The notes under the pieces are model-generated. The model was given only the letters and a program-made list of their open reading frames with translations, did no database searches and was not told the origin of the DNA. Positions 1-6,617 of a stretch of 10,266 nt of DNA are shown here, piece by piece. The translations under genes and the position numbers were made by a program. This DNA is from Microcaldota archaeon (GTDB taxonomy: Archaea > Micrarchaeota > Micrarchaeia > Anstonellales > Anstonellaceae), in assembly GCA_023248665.1 (NCBI GenBank), contig JAHFEC010000025.1, positions 1,429 to 11,694 of the forward strand, given 5' to 3'. The stretch's first letter is position 1, and every line of letters begins with the position of its first letter.

Positions 1-248
1 CCTGGCAGTATTTCGCCGCCCTCCTGCCCACCAAGACGGTCGGCGTGCGCGGGGACGAGCGCTCGTACCATTACACCGTGGTCGTCCGGGCGGTGCGCTC
101 GCTGGACGGCATGACCGCCAACTTCTCCAACCTTCCCGCGCCGCTTCTGGAGAGGATGTCGAGCCGGATCACGAACGAGGTGCGCGCGGTCGGGCGCGTG
201 GTGTACGACATCACCAACAAGCCGCCCGCGACCGTGGAACTGGAATGA
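1..248 (+). CDS. guaA: GMP synthase (glutamine-hydrolysing), C-terminal part
   Basis: This is the 3' end of a gene that starts before the window; the frame is open from base 3 and ends with TGA at 246-248, leaving about 81 residues. They match the C-terminal dimerisation domain of the GMP synthase ATP-pyrophosphatase subunit. Landmarks are QYFAALLP and VGVRGDER, then the Y-x-Y-TVVVRAV strand, DGMTA, the RITNEVRAVGRVVYDIT segment and the KPPATVELE tail, which is typical of this family's C-terminus. The enzyme aminates XMP to GMP in the cytoplasm using ATP and ammonia from glutamine. Many archaea encode the synthetase separately from the amidotransferase; which arrangement applies here cannot be seen. 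The next gene starts 89 bases downstream, so linkage to the suf operon is possible but not shown. Confidence 0.93.
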   Translation, partial: WQYFAALLPTKTVGVRGDERSYHYTVVVRAVRSLDGMTANFSNLPAPLLERMSSRITNEVRAVGRVVYDITNKPPATVELE

Positions 249-337
249 AAAGCGCGCGCCTTCTTTTGCCGCCCGGCAGGGTTAAAAGGATGAAAAACGC
301 ATCATATGTTATAGTCGTAGCGCTCAGCCGTGATTTT
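249..337 (+). promoter_or_regulatory. guaA-sufC intergenic region with possible suf promoter
   Basis: This 89-base gap is AT-richer than its flanks. It holds a TTAAAA stretch near 272-277 and a TTATAG stretch near 309-314, either of which could be an archaeal TATA box, and a GTGAT at 330-334 that can act as ribosome binding site for the ATG at 338. I cannot choose between the TATA candidates. No clear terminator for guaA is visible, so read-through from guaA is possible. Confidence 0.3.
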
Positions 338-1117
338 ATGCCAAAGACCGCCCCGACGGGCTCCTTGCGTATCCAAGGCCTCGAAGTCGCCATCCAGGGA
401 AAGAAGATCATCCACGAAATCGACCTGACCATCCCGGCCGGCGAAATCCATGCCGTCATGGGCCCGAACGGCTCGGGCAAGAGCACGCTCTGCTACGCGC
501 TGGCGGGCGACCCGCAGTACCAGGTGAAGGGCCGGGCCGTGCTCGACGGGGAGGACATCCTTGCGATGAAGATCGAGGAGCGCAGCCGGCACGGGCTGTT
601 TCTGGCGTTCCAGCACCCGGTGAGCGTGCCGGGCGTCAACGTGTTCAACTACCTGCGCACCATCTACAATACGGCCCGCAAGCCGCAAGCCCCTTTGAGC
701 GTGGCCGAATTCGGGAAGGTGGCCGGCGCCGAAGTGGCGCGTCTGGGCGTGGACCCCGCCTTCCTCTCGCGCTATTTGAACGACGGCTTCTCGGGCGGGG
801 AGAAGAAGCGCATGGAAGTGCTCCAGATGGCCCTGCTTGAGCCCAAGTACGTCCTTCTGGACGAACTGGATTCGGGCCTCGACGTGGACGCCATCGAGCG
901 GGTGTTCGATTCCCTGCGCCGGCTGCAGAACGAGCGCCGGTTCGCCGTGCTGGCCATCACGCATTATGCCCGCATCCTCAAATACCTCAAACCCGACCGG
1001 GTGCATGTGCTGCACAAGGGGAAGATCATCGCTTCGGGCGGGCCGGAGCTGGCCGCACGAATCGAGAAGGAAGGGTATGAGAAGATTACGGGCGAGAAGG
1101 CGGACGAGGGGCGGTGA
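338..1117 (+). CDS. sufC: Fe-S cluster assembly ATPase SufC
   Basis: SufC is the ABC-type ATPase of the SufBC2D scaffold that assembles Fe-S clusters in the cytoplasm. With the start at 338 the protein has 259 residues, normal for the family. Walker A GPNGSGKST is at 42-50, the Q-loop glutamine at about 92 (FQHPVSVPGV), the signature FSGGEKKR at 151-158, Walker B YVLLDE at 171-176, the D-loop SGLD at 179-182, and the switch histidine in AITHY at 209. The usual LDETDSGLD reads LDELDSGLD, a conservative change. The frame is open back to 245 with ATGs at 245 and 290, but conserved sequence begins only after 338 and a GTGAT lies just upstream, so 338 is preferred. It is followed directly by sufB. 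Confidence 0.95.
   Translation: MPKTAPTGSLRIQGLEVAIQGKKIIHEIDLTIPAGEIHAVMGPNGSGKSTLCYALAGDPQYQVKGRAVLDGEDILAMKIEERSRHGLFLAFQHPVSVPGVNVFNYLRTIYNTARKPQAPLSVAEFGKVAGAEVARLGVDPAFLSRYLNDGFSGGEKKRMEVLQMALLEPKYVLLDELDSGLDVDAIERVFDSLRRLQNERRFAVLAITHYARILKYLKPDRVHVLHKGKIIASGGPELAARIEKEGYEKITGEKADEGR
1113..1117 (+). promoter_or_regulatory. Ribosome binding site that sets the sufB start
   Basis: GGTGA, the archaeal anti-16S consensus, overlaps the sufC stop codon (TGA 1115-1117) and lies 5 bases before the ATG at 1123. It favours ATG 1123 over the in-frame GTG at 1114 and suggests translational coupling of sufC and sufB. Confidence 0.7.
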
Positions 1118-1122
1118 GAGCG

Positions 1123-2724
1123 ATGGATGCCGGAAGGGAAAATACAAGGAAAAAGAAACAGCCGGCCGCCGGCCCGTCGCCGCTCGGGGCCGGTTCTCCC
1201 GGGCCAGCCATCGCCCCGTCGATTTTGCCGGCGCGCGCGACCATGGGCGCCGGCGCGCCCGTGCCGGCGGCCGTCGTGCCCTCACCCGCGCCGAGGACAA
1301 GCGCCCGCGCGGGCCAGGCCGGAACGGTCGGCGACATCGCCGCTTCGCTCTCGAATTATCGTGAGCTGGCCCGCAATCCGCCCAATTTCTCCTACAAGGT
1401 GGACCAGAAGGGCTTGAGCGAGAAGGTCGTCCGTGAAATTTCGCAAAGCAAGGGCGAGCCGGACTGGATGCTCGCCAAACGCCTGCTTTCCTTGCGCATC
1501 TTCAAGACCAAACCCATGCCGACGTGGGGCCCGGACCTCTCCGGCCTGAACCTCGAGGACATCGTACATTACGTCCGGCCGGAAGGGCATTCTACCCGCT
1601 CGTGGGACGAGGTGCCCGATTACATCCACAAGACCTTCGAGCGCCTCGGCGTGCCGCAGGCCGAGCGCTCGTTCCTCGCCGGCGTGTCGGCCCAGTACGA
1701 TTCCGAGGTGCTCTACCACAATATCCAGAAGGAGCTCGAAAACCAGGGCGTCATTTTCATGGGCATGGACCAGGCCGTAAAAGAATGCCCCGAGATGGTC
1801 AAGCCCTATTTCATGACCCGGTGCGTGCCGCCCGGCGACAACAAATTCTCGTCCTTGCACGGCGCGGTCTGGTCGGGCGGCTCTTTCGTCTATGTGCCCA
1901 AGGGCGTGGTGGTGGAGCGGCCCCTGCAGATCTACTTCATCATGAACTACCCCAATTACGGGCAGTTCGAGCACACGCTCATCATCGCCGACGAGGGCAG
2001 CCAGGTGCAGTACATCGAGGGCTGCACGGCCCCGCATTACTCGGGCGCGTCGCTGCACTCCGCAGTGGTCGAGATCTTCGCCAAGAAAAATTCGCGCGTG
2101 CGCTACACCTCGGTGCAGAACTGGTCCAAGAACGTCTACAACCTCAACACCAAACGGGCCATCGTGGATGCGAATGCGACCATGGAATGGGTGGGCGGCA
2201 CGCTGGGCTCGGGCACCACCATGCTCTACCCCGGCTCGGTGCTGGTGGGCGAGGGCGCGCGCGCCGACCACCTCAACATCGCGCTGGCCGGCGAGGGGCA
2301 GGTCAAGGACACGGGCGCCAAGATCACCTGCCGGGCGCCGAACACGCACGGCAACGTCATCTCCAAATCCATCAGCCGCGCGGGCGGCATCGCCCGCTAC
2401 CGGGGCTTCGTGCGCGTGGATCCGGGATGCCACGGCTGCTCGGTGCACGTGCGCTGCGACGGGCTCATCCTCGACGGCAAATCCGGCTCGGACACCGTCC
2501 CGCGCATGGAAGTGGAGGAGAACGACGCCAAGGTGGGGCACGAGGCGGTGGTGGGCCGCATCTCGGCCGAACAGCTCACGTACCTGCGCTCGCGCGGCAT
2601 TTGTGAGGAGGAGGCCACGCGCCTCATCGTGGCCGGATTCATCGAGCCGGTGATCAAGGAGCTGCCGCTCGAATACGCGGTGGAGATCAACCGGCTTATC
2701 GAGATGGAGATGGAAGGGCTGTAA
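1123..2724 (+). CDS. sufB: Fe-S cluster assembly scaffold protein SufB
   Basis: SufB is the scaffold subunit that works with SufC and SufD. The protein has 533 residues; typical SufB has about 460-480. The surplus is an N-terminal low-complexity segment (about residues 1-67) rich in Ala, Pro and Gly after a short Lys/Arg patch. The SufB core starts near SLSNYRELARNPP. Hallmarks are DSEVLYHNI, the TRCVPPGDNKFSSLHGAVWSG region, FVYVPKGV, YIEGCTAPHYSG (which holds the cysteine matching E. coli Cys254), the VQNW motif, and the C-terminal GHEAVVGRI...YLRSRGI block. By hand alignment the position of E. coli Cys405 is not a cysteine here (MEVEEN), as in many archaeal and some bacterial SufB proteins. 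The start is set by the ribosome binding site in the sufC stop; an internal ATG at 1243 is a weaker alternative. Confidence 0.95.
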   Translation: MDAGRENTRKKKQPAAGPSPLGAGSPGPAIAPSILPARATMGAGAPVPAAVVPSPAPRTSARAGQAGTVGDIAASLSNYRELARNPPNFSYKVDQKGLSEKVVREISQSKGEPDWMLAKRLLSLRIFKTKPMPTWGPDLSGLNLEDIVHYVRPEGHSTRSWDEVPDYIHKTFERLGVPQAERSFLAGVSAQYDSEVLYHNIQKELENQGVIFMGMDQAVKECPEMVKPYFMTRCVPPGDNKFSSLHGAVWSGGSFVYVPKGVVVERPLQIYFIMNYPNYGQFEHTLIIADEGSQVQYIEGCTAPHYSGASLHSAVVEIFAKKNSRVRYTSVQNWSKNVYNLNTKRAIVDANATMEWVGGTLGSGTTMLYPGSVLVGEGARADHLNIALAGEGQVKDTGAKITCRAPNTHGNVISKSISRAGGIARYRGFVRVDPGCHGCSVHVRCDGLILDGKSGSDTVPRMEVEENDAKVGHEAVVGRISAEQLTYLRSRGICEEEATRLIVAGFIEPVIKELPLEYAVEINRLIEMEMEGL

Positions 2725-3933
2725 ATGAGCTGGCTTGACAAAATCCACGCCGAACATGCGGATTGGGCCCTCATCGGAGCCGTACAGAGCGAGCATCCGG
2801 ATTTTTCTAAAGCGGATTATGCAAAAATCGGCGCAGAAAACGCGCTTGGGAAAATCGGATTGGAAATGGAGATCGGAAAAGAAAATACGGAAGAGGAAGA
2901 AAAACACAGGAAAATAACCGAAAAAAAGAATCAAACAATGGAAAAATCGCCCGAAATGAAAGTCGTCCGCCTAAGCGAATTGAAAGAACGGCCCGAACGC
3001 CTTTTCTCCACAGAGCAGATGGGCTTGCTTTCCGATAAGCTGCTCTCTAGGCATGCGGCCCGCTTGCAAGACGGATTTGTCCTCACCGTCCCGGCCGGCA
3101 AGGATGCGGGAGAAATCATCATCCGCTCCGAAGCCGAAGCCGGCAGCGCATTGCACCATGTTTTCATATTGGAGAAAGGCGCGAAAGCCAGAATCGTCCT
3201 CGAGGCGGGAGCCGGCTTGAAAAACGGGCGGGACGATTCGCCCGCGCTTCACACCGACCTGACGGAAGCGTTTCTGGGCGAGGATTCAAACCTCTCGCTC
3301 ACCACCATCCAGGATTACCCGGCCAAAGATCTGGCTTTTTCGCATTATTTTCACACGCTTGGAAAATTCGCCAAGCTCTCGCACACGGCCGCCTCGTTCG
3401 GCGCGTCGCTCTCGCGCACGCGCGCCGTAAACCATTTGCAAGGCGTACGGGCGCACGCGGACTCGTACCAGATCTTCGCGGGGGGAAGGGAGCGGAAGAT
3501 GGATTTGGGCGCGCTCACGCACCATGCCGTGCCGGACACCGGCGGCAAGATGACCTGCCGCGGCGCGCTGTCCGGCGCGTGCATCGGAATCTACAAAGGC
3601 AAAATAAGGATTGACCGGGCGGGCGCGGACACGGTCAGCCACCAGTCCGGCTCGGCCCTGCTGCTCTCCCCACGGGCCAAGGCTTTCATCATCCCGGCCC
3701 TCGAGGTGGAGAACAACCAGGTGGAGGCCGGGCACGGAGCCTCCATCGGCGGGCTGGACGGCCAGGAGATGACGTATCTTCGCAGCCGGGGGCTTTCGGA
3801 AGAGGAGGCCAAGCGGCTGCTGCTCAAGGGCTTCTTCGACTCGCTCATCGACAAGAATGAGAGCCCGGCGGCGCGGCGGATGCTGGAAGAGAAGCTGGCC
3901 CAGAAAGAGGAGGAGCTTTCTTCGGGCACATAA
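2725..3933 (+). CDS. sufD: Fe-S cluster assembly protein SufD (SufB/D family)
   Basis: SufD is the second beta-helical subunit of the SufBC2D scaffold. The ATG at 2725 follows the sufB stop with no gap, giving 402 residues. The SufB/D core is clear from about residue 220: SFGASLSRTRAVNHLQG, ADSYQIFAGG, HHAVPDTGGKMTCRGALSG, KGKIRIDRAG, IPALEVENNQVEAGHGASIGG and YLRSRGLSEEEAKRLLLKGF. The histidine of GHGAS (about 337) matches the essential SufD histidine of E. coli by position. Residues 1 to about 71 are odd: a short mixed segment, then a Lys/Glu-rich run, coded by AT- and purine-rich DNA unlike the rest of the operon. An internal ATG at 2938 would give a 331-residue protein without it; neither start has a strong ribosome binding site. 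The operon has no sufS, sufE or sufU partner here. Confidence 0.93.
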   Translation: MSWLDKIHAEHADWALIGAVQSEHPDFSKADYAKIGAENALGKIGLEMEIGKENTEEEEKHRKITEKKNQTMEKSPEMKVVRLSELKERPERLFSTEQMGLLSDKLLSRHAARLQDGFVLTVPAGKDAGEIIIRSEAEAGSALHHVFILEKGAKARIVLEAGAGLKNGRDDSPALHTDLTEAFLGEDSNLSLTTIQDYPAKDLAFSHYFHTLGKFAKLSHTAASFGASLSRTRAVNHLQGVRAHADSYQIFAGGRERKMDLGALTHHAVPDTGGKMTCRGALSGACIGIYKGKIRIDRAGADTVSHQSGSALLLSPRAKAFIIPALEVENNQVEAGHGASIGGLDGQEMTYLRSRGLSEEEAKRLLLKGFFDSLIDKNESPAARRMLEEKLAQKEEELSSGT

Positions 3934-3958
3934 AACCCGGATGCGGGAAAAAAAGCTT

Positions 3959-3974
3959 TGCGGGAGAGGGGATT
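3959..3974 (-). repeat. Putative distal attachment site (tRNA-Leu 3' end fragment)
   Basis: An exact copy of the last 16 bases of tRNA-Leu(CAA), in the same orientation as the gene at 6618-6633. A shorter overlapping echo of the same sequence, GATGCGGGA, lies just before it at 3940-3948 and also occurs at 6616-6624. Confidence 0.55.
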
Positions 3975-4037
3975 AGGAAAGTTGGTTAAAGATAGGTTTA
4001 TTTAACGACGTTGTATGCTCATTTTTATTATGCCAAA

Positions 4038-4087
4038 TTTACGTTAAATTGCGTTAAGTTAAGTAATTTAAAGTTATTTAACGTAAA
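4038..4087 (+). promoter_or_regulatory. Palindromic operator flanking a TATA-like box
   Basis: TTTACGTTAAAT at 4038-4049 and its perfect 12-bp reverse complement ATTTAACGTAAA at 4076-4087 flank a TATA-like TTTAAA at 4067-4072. That TATA would start transcription near 4095, shortly before the ATG at 4109. A further ATTTAACG half-site lies at 4000-4007 and a CGTTAA at 4052-4057. The layout fits a repressor or autoregulator covering the promoter. Binding by the downstream gene's own winged-helix domain is an inference. Confidence 0.5.
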
Positions 4088-4108
4088 AAGCCAATCGTGG
4101 TGATTCGG

Positions 4109-5497
4109 ATGACTTACACATATACAGACCTTGAGCGTTGGATCAGCGAATGGGAAGGCCCTGCGCTCGAATTCAAGCAATCCGTCCAGAATAAGTCTGG
4201 TGAAACCCTTTCAGCGTTCGCCAATACCTATGGCGGCATCCTCGTCTTTGGCGTGGACGAATCCAAAAACAAAGCGCCCCTCGGACTTTCCAACCCTGAT
4301 GAGGAATCCAAGCGTCTGCGCCAGGTGCTTGACCAATGCCGCCCCAACCCAAAGCCCGAGCAGCATTTCATCCGCCACGAGAGCAAGACCTTCATCGTCC
4401 TCAAGGTGGAGCAGTTCCCCCAATCCCAGAATCCCTGTTTCTTCGGTAAAAGGTGCTTCATCCGCCAGGGCACCACCAACCTCGAATTGGCCGGCGAGGA
4501 CCTCATCGACTTCCTGCGCAAGCGCACGCTGCTCAATTACGAGGAATCCCGCACCTCTGCCACGCTCAAAGACCTTGAGATAGATAAAATCCACAAGCTG
4601 CTCAAGGCACGCGGTTCTCAGATTGACGGACTTGGCGACGACAACCTCAAACGCATACTGGTGGGCCTGCGCGTGGCGTCCCAAAACGGGGAATTCTATC
4701 TCAAGAATGCCGCTCTTCTCTTCTTCGCCAAAGAGCCGAAAACACAGGGGATGGGCCTGGATGTGCGGGTTGTCAAGTATTCCGGAGCCGAGCCAGAACT
4801 CTCCGCCGTCAAGCTGGACAAGCGCCTGACGGATACAATCCCCGAGCTGATTCTCCACTCATTCGAATTGGTTTCTGAGAATATCGGAAAGACCTATTCA
4901 CTGGACGGGCCGGAGCGCAAGACGGTGCTGGATTATCCCACTCAAGCCCTCCGCGAGGCCATCACCAATGCCATCGGACACCGCGATTACTACGACCCCA
5001 AAGGCATCCTTATCGAAATTTTCGATGATCGGCTCCGGATCACCAATCCTGGAGGCCTTTTGGCTGGCCAGACCATCGAGAACTTCGACCGGACACCGCA
5101 GCACCGCAACCCGATATGTTATCTGCTGCTGGATGACTTGGGCTTGGGGGAAGGATTGGGGCAAGGCATCCGCAAAATCCGCACCCAATTCCGCGAGCGG
5201 GGCCTGCCCGACCCGGAATTTTTCCAGCTCGGCAATATGTTCCAAATCGTGCTTCATAACTCATCGAGCAAACGGCCCCGCAAGCAGGCCGATTTCGAGA
5301 ATCAGCGCCAGCGGGCGATACTGGTTTATCTTGGGAAGAATTCGTCCCTCAACGCAGCTGAATATGCCAAAATTGCCGGTGTCACAAAACCTACTATCCT
5401 GAACGATTTAAACGAACTCATCAAGCAGGGCAAGGTGAGACGCGTGGGGCAATTTCGGGGGGCGTATTACGAGCTTGTACCAGCCCCACATAAGTGA
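4109..5497 (+). CDS. AlbA_2 (Schlafen-type) / RecG-C-like ATPase-fold protein with C-terminal winged helix
   Basis: The protein has 462 residues. The N-terminal AlbA_2 domain shows EGPALEFKQSV (16-26), the AFANTYGGILVFGVDE strand (36-51) and FIRQGTTNLEL (117-127). The middle carries the HATPase_c_4-type module usual in these proteins: LREAITNAIGHRDYY (281-295), IEIFDDRLRITNPGGL (302-317), then RNPICYLL and LGEGLGQGIRKI. The last 60 residues look like a winged helix (AAEYAKIAGVTKPTILNDLNEL, 416-437, then a basic wing). Such proteins are often annotated as transcriptional regulators or 'RecG-like helicases', but no helicase motifs are present; some relatives occur in phage defence. The start at 4109 is chosen because GGTGA (4099-4103) lies 5 bases upstream; an in-frame GTG at 4097 overlaps that site. 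It lies in the putative element with a palindromic operator upstream. Target and biochemical activity are unknown. Confidence 0.85.
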   Translation: MTYTYTDLERWISEWEGPALEFKQSVQNKSGETLSAFANTYGGILVFGVDESKNKAPLGLSNPDEESKRLRQVLDQCRPNPKPEQHFIRHESKTFIVLKVEQFPQSQNPCFFGKRCFIRQGTTNLELAGEDLIDFLRKRTLLNYEESRTSATLKDLEIDKIHKLLKARGSQIDGLGDDNLKRILVGLRVASQNGEFYLKNAALLFFAKEPKTQGMGLDVRVVKYSGAEPELSAVKLDKRLTDTIPELILHSFELVSENIGKTYSLDGPERKTVLDYPTQALREAITNAIGHRDYYDPKGILIEIFDDRLRITNPGGLLAGQTIENFDRTPQHRNPICYLLLDDLGLGEGLGQGIRKIRTQFRERGLPDPEFFQLGNMFQIVLHNSSSKRPRKQADFENQRQRAILVYLGKNSSLNAAEYAKIAGVTKPTILNDLNELIKQGKVRRVGQFRGAYYELVPAPHK

Positions 5498-5702
5498 TTG
5501 ATGGGGGAATCGGGAGCATTCCATGAGCGGGCCCGCATCATGCCGCCTGATTGGCGGCAAGCTGTCCGACCGGCGAACCGGTCGTCCATCCTTCCAGAGC
5601 GGCCCCGTTCGATGCAAGCGCAGCCAAGGGTATGTCGTTCGTCTTGAATTTAATAGGGGGTTGGCCGACCCTAAAACATGGTTTTGAGAAAATGACAGGT
5701 GT
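5498..5702. other. Gene-free segment with a series of hairpins
   Basis: No convincing gene. Inverted repeats follow one another: GGAAT/ATTCC (5506-5522), an imperfect palindrome around GCGGGCCCGC (5522-5542), GCCGCC-TGATT-GGCGGC (5542-5558), GACCGG-CGAA-CCGGTC (5568-5583), GGGTT/GACCC (5658-5671), and AAAAC-ATG-GTTTT (5673-5685). These could be a structured transcript, a bidirectional terminator or protein binding sites. The first part is GC-rich, the last 60 bases AT-rich. Confidence 0.5.
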
Positions 5703-5706
5703 GTGA

Positions 5707-5714
5707 TTAAATAT
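5707..5714 (+). promoter_or_regulatory. TATA box for the zinc-ribbon membrane protein gene
   Basis: TTAAATAT is centred about 25-26 bases before the ATG at 5736, the usual archaeal TATA-to-start distance. If used, it gives a leaderless mRNA starting at or next to the ATG. Confidence 0.45.
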
Positions 5715-5735
5715 CTGCTCATTCTAGCATATACT

Positions 5736-6479
5736 ATGTGGAAAACCCCCATCTGCCGACAATGCAAACGACCAATTGAACAACCCTATCAAGCCATTGT
5801 AATATATCCACCTTACCAAATGAATTGGTCGAAACTAAGACAGGAAGCTTGGCCGTTTTACCATTACAAATGCCTTCTCAAATCTGCCCAGTCTTTTGCT
5901 TCTGGTACATCTGGGGAAATAGGAAAAACTGTTCTTAGGGGAGCAGCAGTGGCATCAATTGGCCATGGGGGCGGAGTCGCTTACTCCTCAGCAACGAATT
6001 CAATTAACGAATTGATGAGTATCAATCCAAAGGACTTGAATGCCAGACGCAAGTTCCAAGACCGCTTGAACAGGGGAGCCTGGGTTATATTCTGGTTTGC
6101 ATCCGGCCTCGACCTGCTTATCTTATCCGCAATCGTGCACTGGGGGGCTCTGTCCTTTAGCGCAGTTCTGTGGCTTGCGACCCCATTTGTTCTGCTTTTA
6201 GCATATGTCTTTACATCGAGTTCGCTTGGTTTCATCTATTATCTCCTGTATCTGGAGCGCGAAATTGCAAAAACAATCCCTAGAGATGATAAAACGAAAA
6301 CTAAGTTCCACCTAGATTTATTTCAAAATTATTTGCCGCAGAATTTCTTTGGTATCCTCGTTATTGGAATCATGTCAATCGCGCTTCTCGGACTTGATCC
6401 AGATTCCGCATTAGTACCTATACTATGTTCAGTTTTGGGGCTTACCGTTGTAACTACTTATCTTCAGGCTCGCCGCTAA
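5736..6479 (+). CDS. Uncharacterised membrane protein with N-terminal zinc-binding motif
   Basis: I do not recognise the family. From ATG 5736 the protein has 247 residues. At the N-terminus C7-x2-C10 (PICRQCKRP) and H43-x2-C46 (YHYKC) could bind one zinc ion in a small treble-clef or ribbon fold. A Gly/Ala/Ser-rich stretch follows (about 56-90), then hydrophobic helices at roughly 115-134, 140-160, 163-174, 203-220 and 226-243, suggesting four or five membrane spans. A charged loop (175-192) separates the two groups. There is no signal peptide. The frame is also open from a GTG at 5703, but that would add 11 hydrophobic residues before the zinc motif and overlap the TATA box, so the leaderless ATG is preferred. 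Base composition is clearly AT-richer than the host genes. It is the second gene of the putative element; a link to the AlbA_2 protein is only positional. Confidence 0.7.
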   Translation: MWKTPICRQCKRPIEQPYQAIVIYPPYQMNWSKLRQEAWPFYHYKCLLKSAQSFASGTSGEIGKTVLRGAAVASIGHGGGVAYSSATNSINELMSINPKDLNARRKFQDRLNRGAWVIFWFASGLDLLILSAIVHWGALSFSAVLWLATPFVLLLAYVFTSSSLGFIYYLLYLEREIAKTIPRDDKTKTKFHLDLFQNYLPQNFFGILVIGIMSIALLGLDPDSALVPILCSVLGLTVVTTYLQARR

Positions 6480-6617
6480 TTGCAGTAATCAGGTGTCTGA
6501 AGTTGTCTTATTCATCCGTCCACTTCTGGAGAGAGAGAGTCTCTCGCGCCAATTCAAGGGCACTGCCATAAGGCATATTACGACGTAAGACGTATTTAAG
6601 TTTAACTGGAAATAAGA
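6480..6617. other. Element end next to tRNA-Leu, with a tRNA-like fragment
   Basis: No gene seen. At 6537-6568 the plus strand carries GAGTCTCTCGC and, after 10 bases, GGGCACTGCCA, which resemble the 5' half of the tRNA-Leu at 6810-6839. A GAGAGA/TCTCTC hairpin (about 6531-6545) overlaps it and may end the transcript of the gene before it. TTACGACGTAA (6578-6588) is a short palindrome similar to the operator words near 4000-4087, and GTATTTAAG follows close to the tRNA 3' end. Confidence 0.4.

Larger units (their letters stand above)
3934..4108 (+). other. sufD-AlbA_2 intergenic: tRNA fragment, then AT-rich control region
   Basis: The gap starts with a small stem CCCGGATGCGGG (3936-3947) followed by an A run, which on the minus strand is a T run. 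A 16-bp copy of the tRNA-Leu 3' end comes next (3959-3974). After that base composition changes abruptly to very AT-rich, with repeated TTAACG/CGTTAA words up to the next gene. The composition break falls at the tRNA-like repeat. Confidence 0.6.

Noticed and set aside
302..1300. 332-codon open frame antisense to sufC
   Set aside because: It is a shadow of sufC with no recognisable motifs, and the true gene has all ABC ATPase motifs.
1282..2934. 550-codon open frame antisense to sufB
   Set aside because: It mirrors the GC-rich third positions of sufB, is rich in His/Arg/Val without domain motifs, and sufB on the other strand is unmistakable.
4109..5497. Naming the AlbA_2 protein a RecG helicase or an integrase
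   Set aside because: It has no helicase motifs and no Arg-His-x-x-Arg...Tyr recombinase pattern; only the AlbA_2, C-terminal ATPase-like and winged-helix parts are supported.
5538..5767. Minus-strand open frames through the hairpin segment
   Set aside because: One frame ending at 5538 gives a plausible-looking short peptide but has no start with a ribosome binding site, and its codons coincide with the hairpins. It could be a gene remnant, but I cannot support a call.
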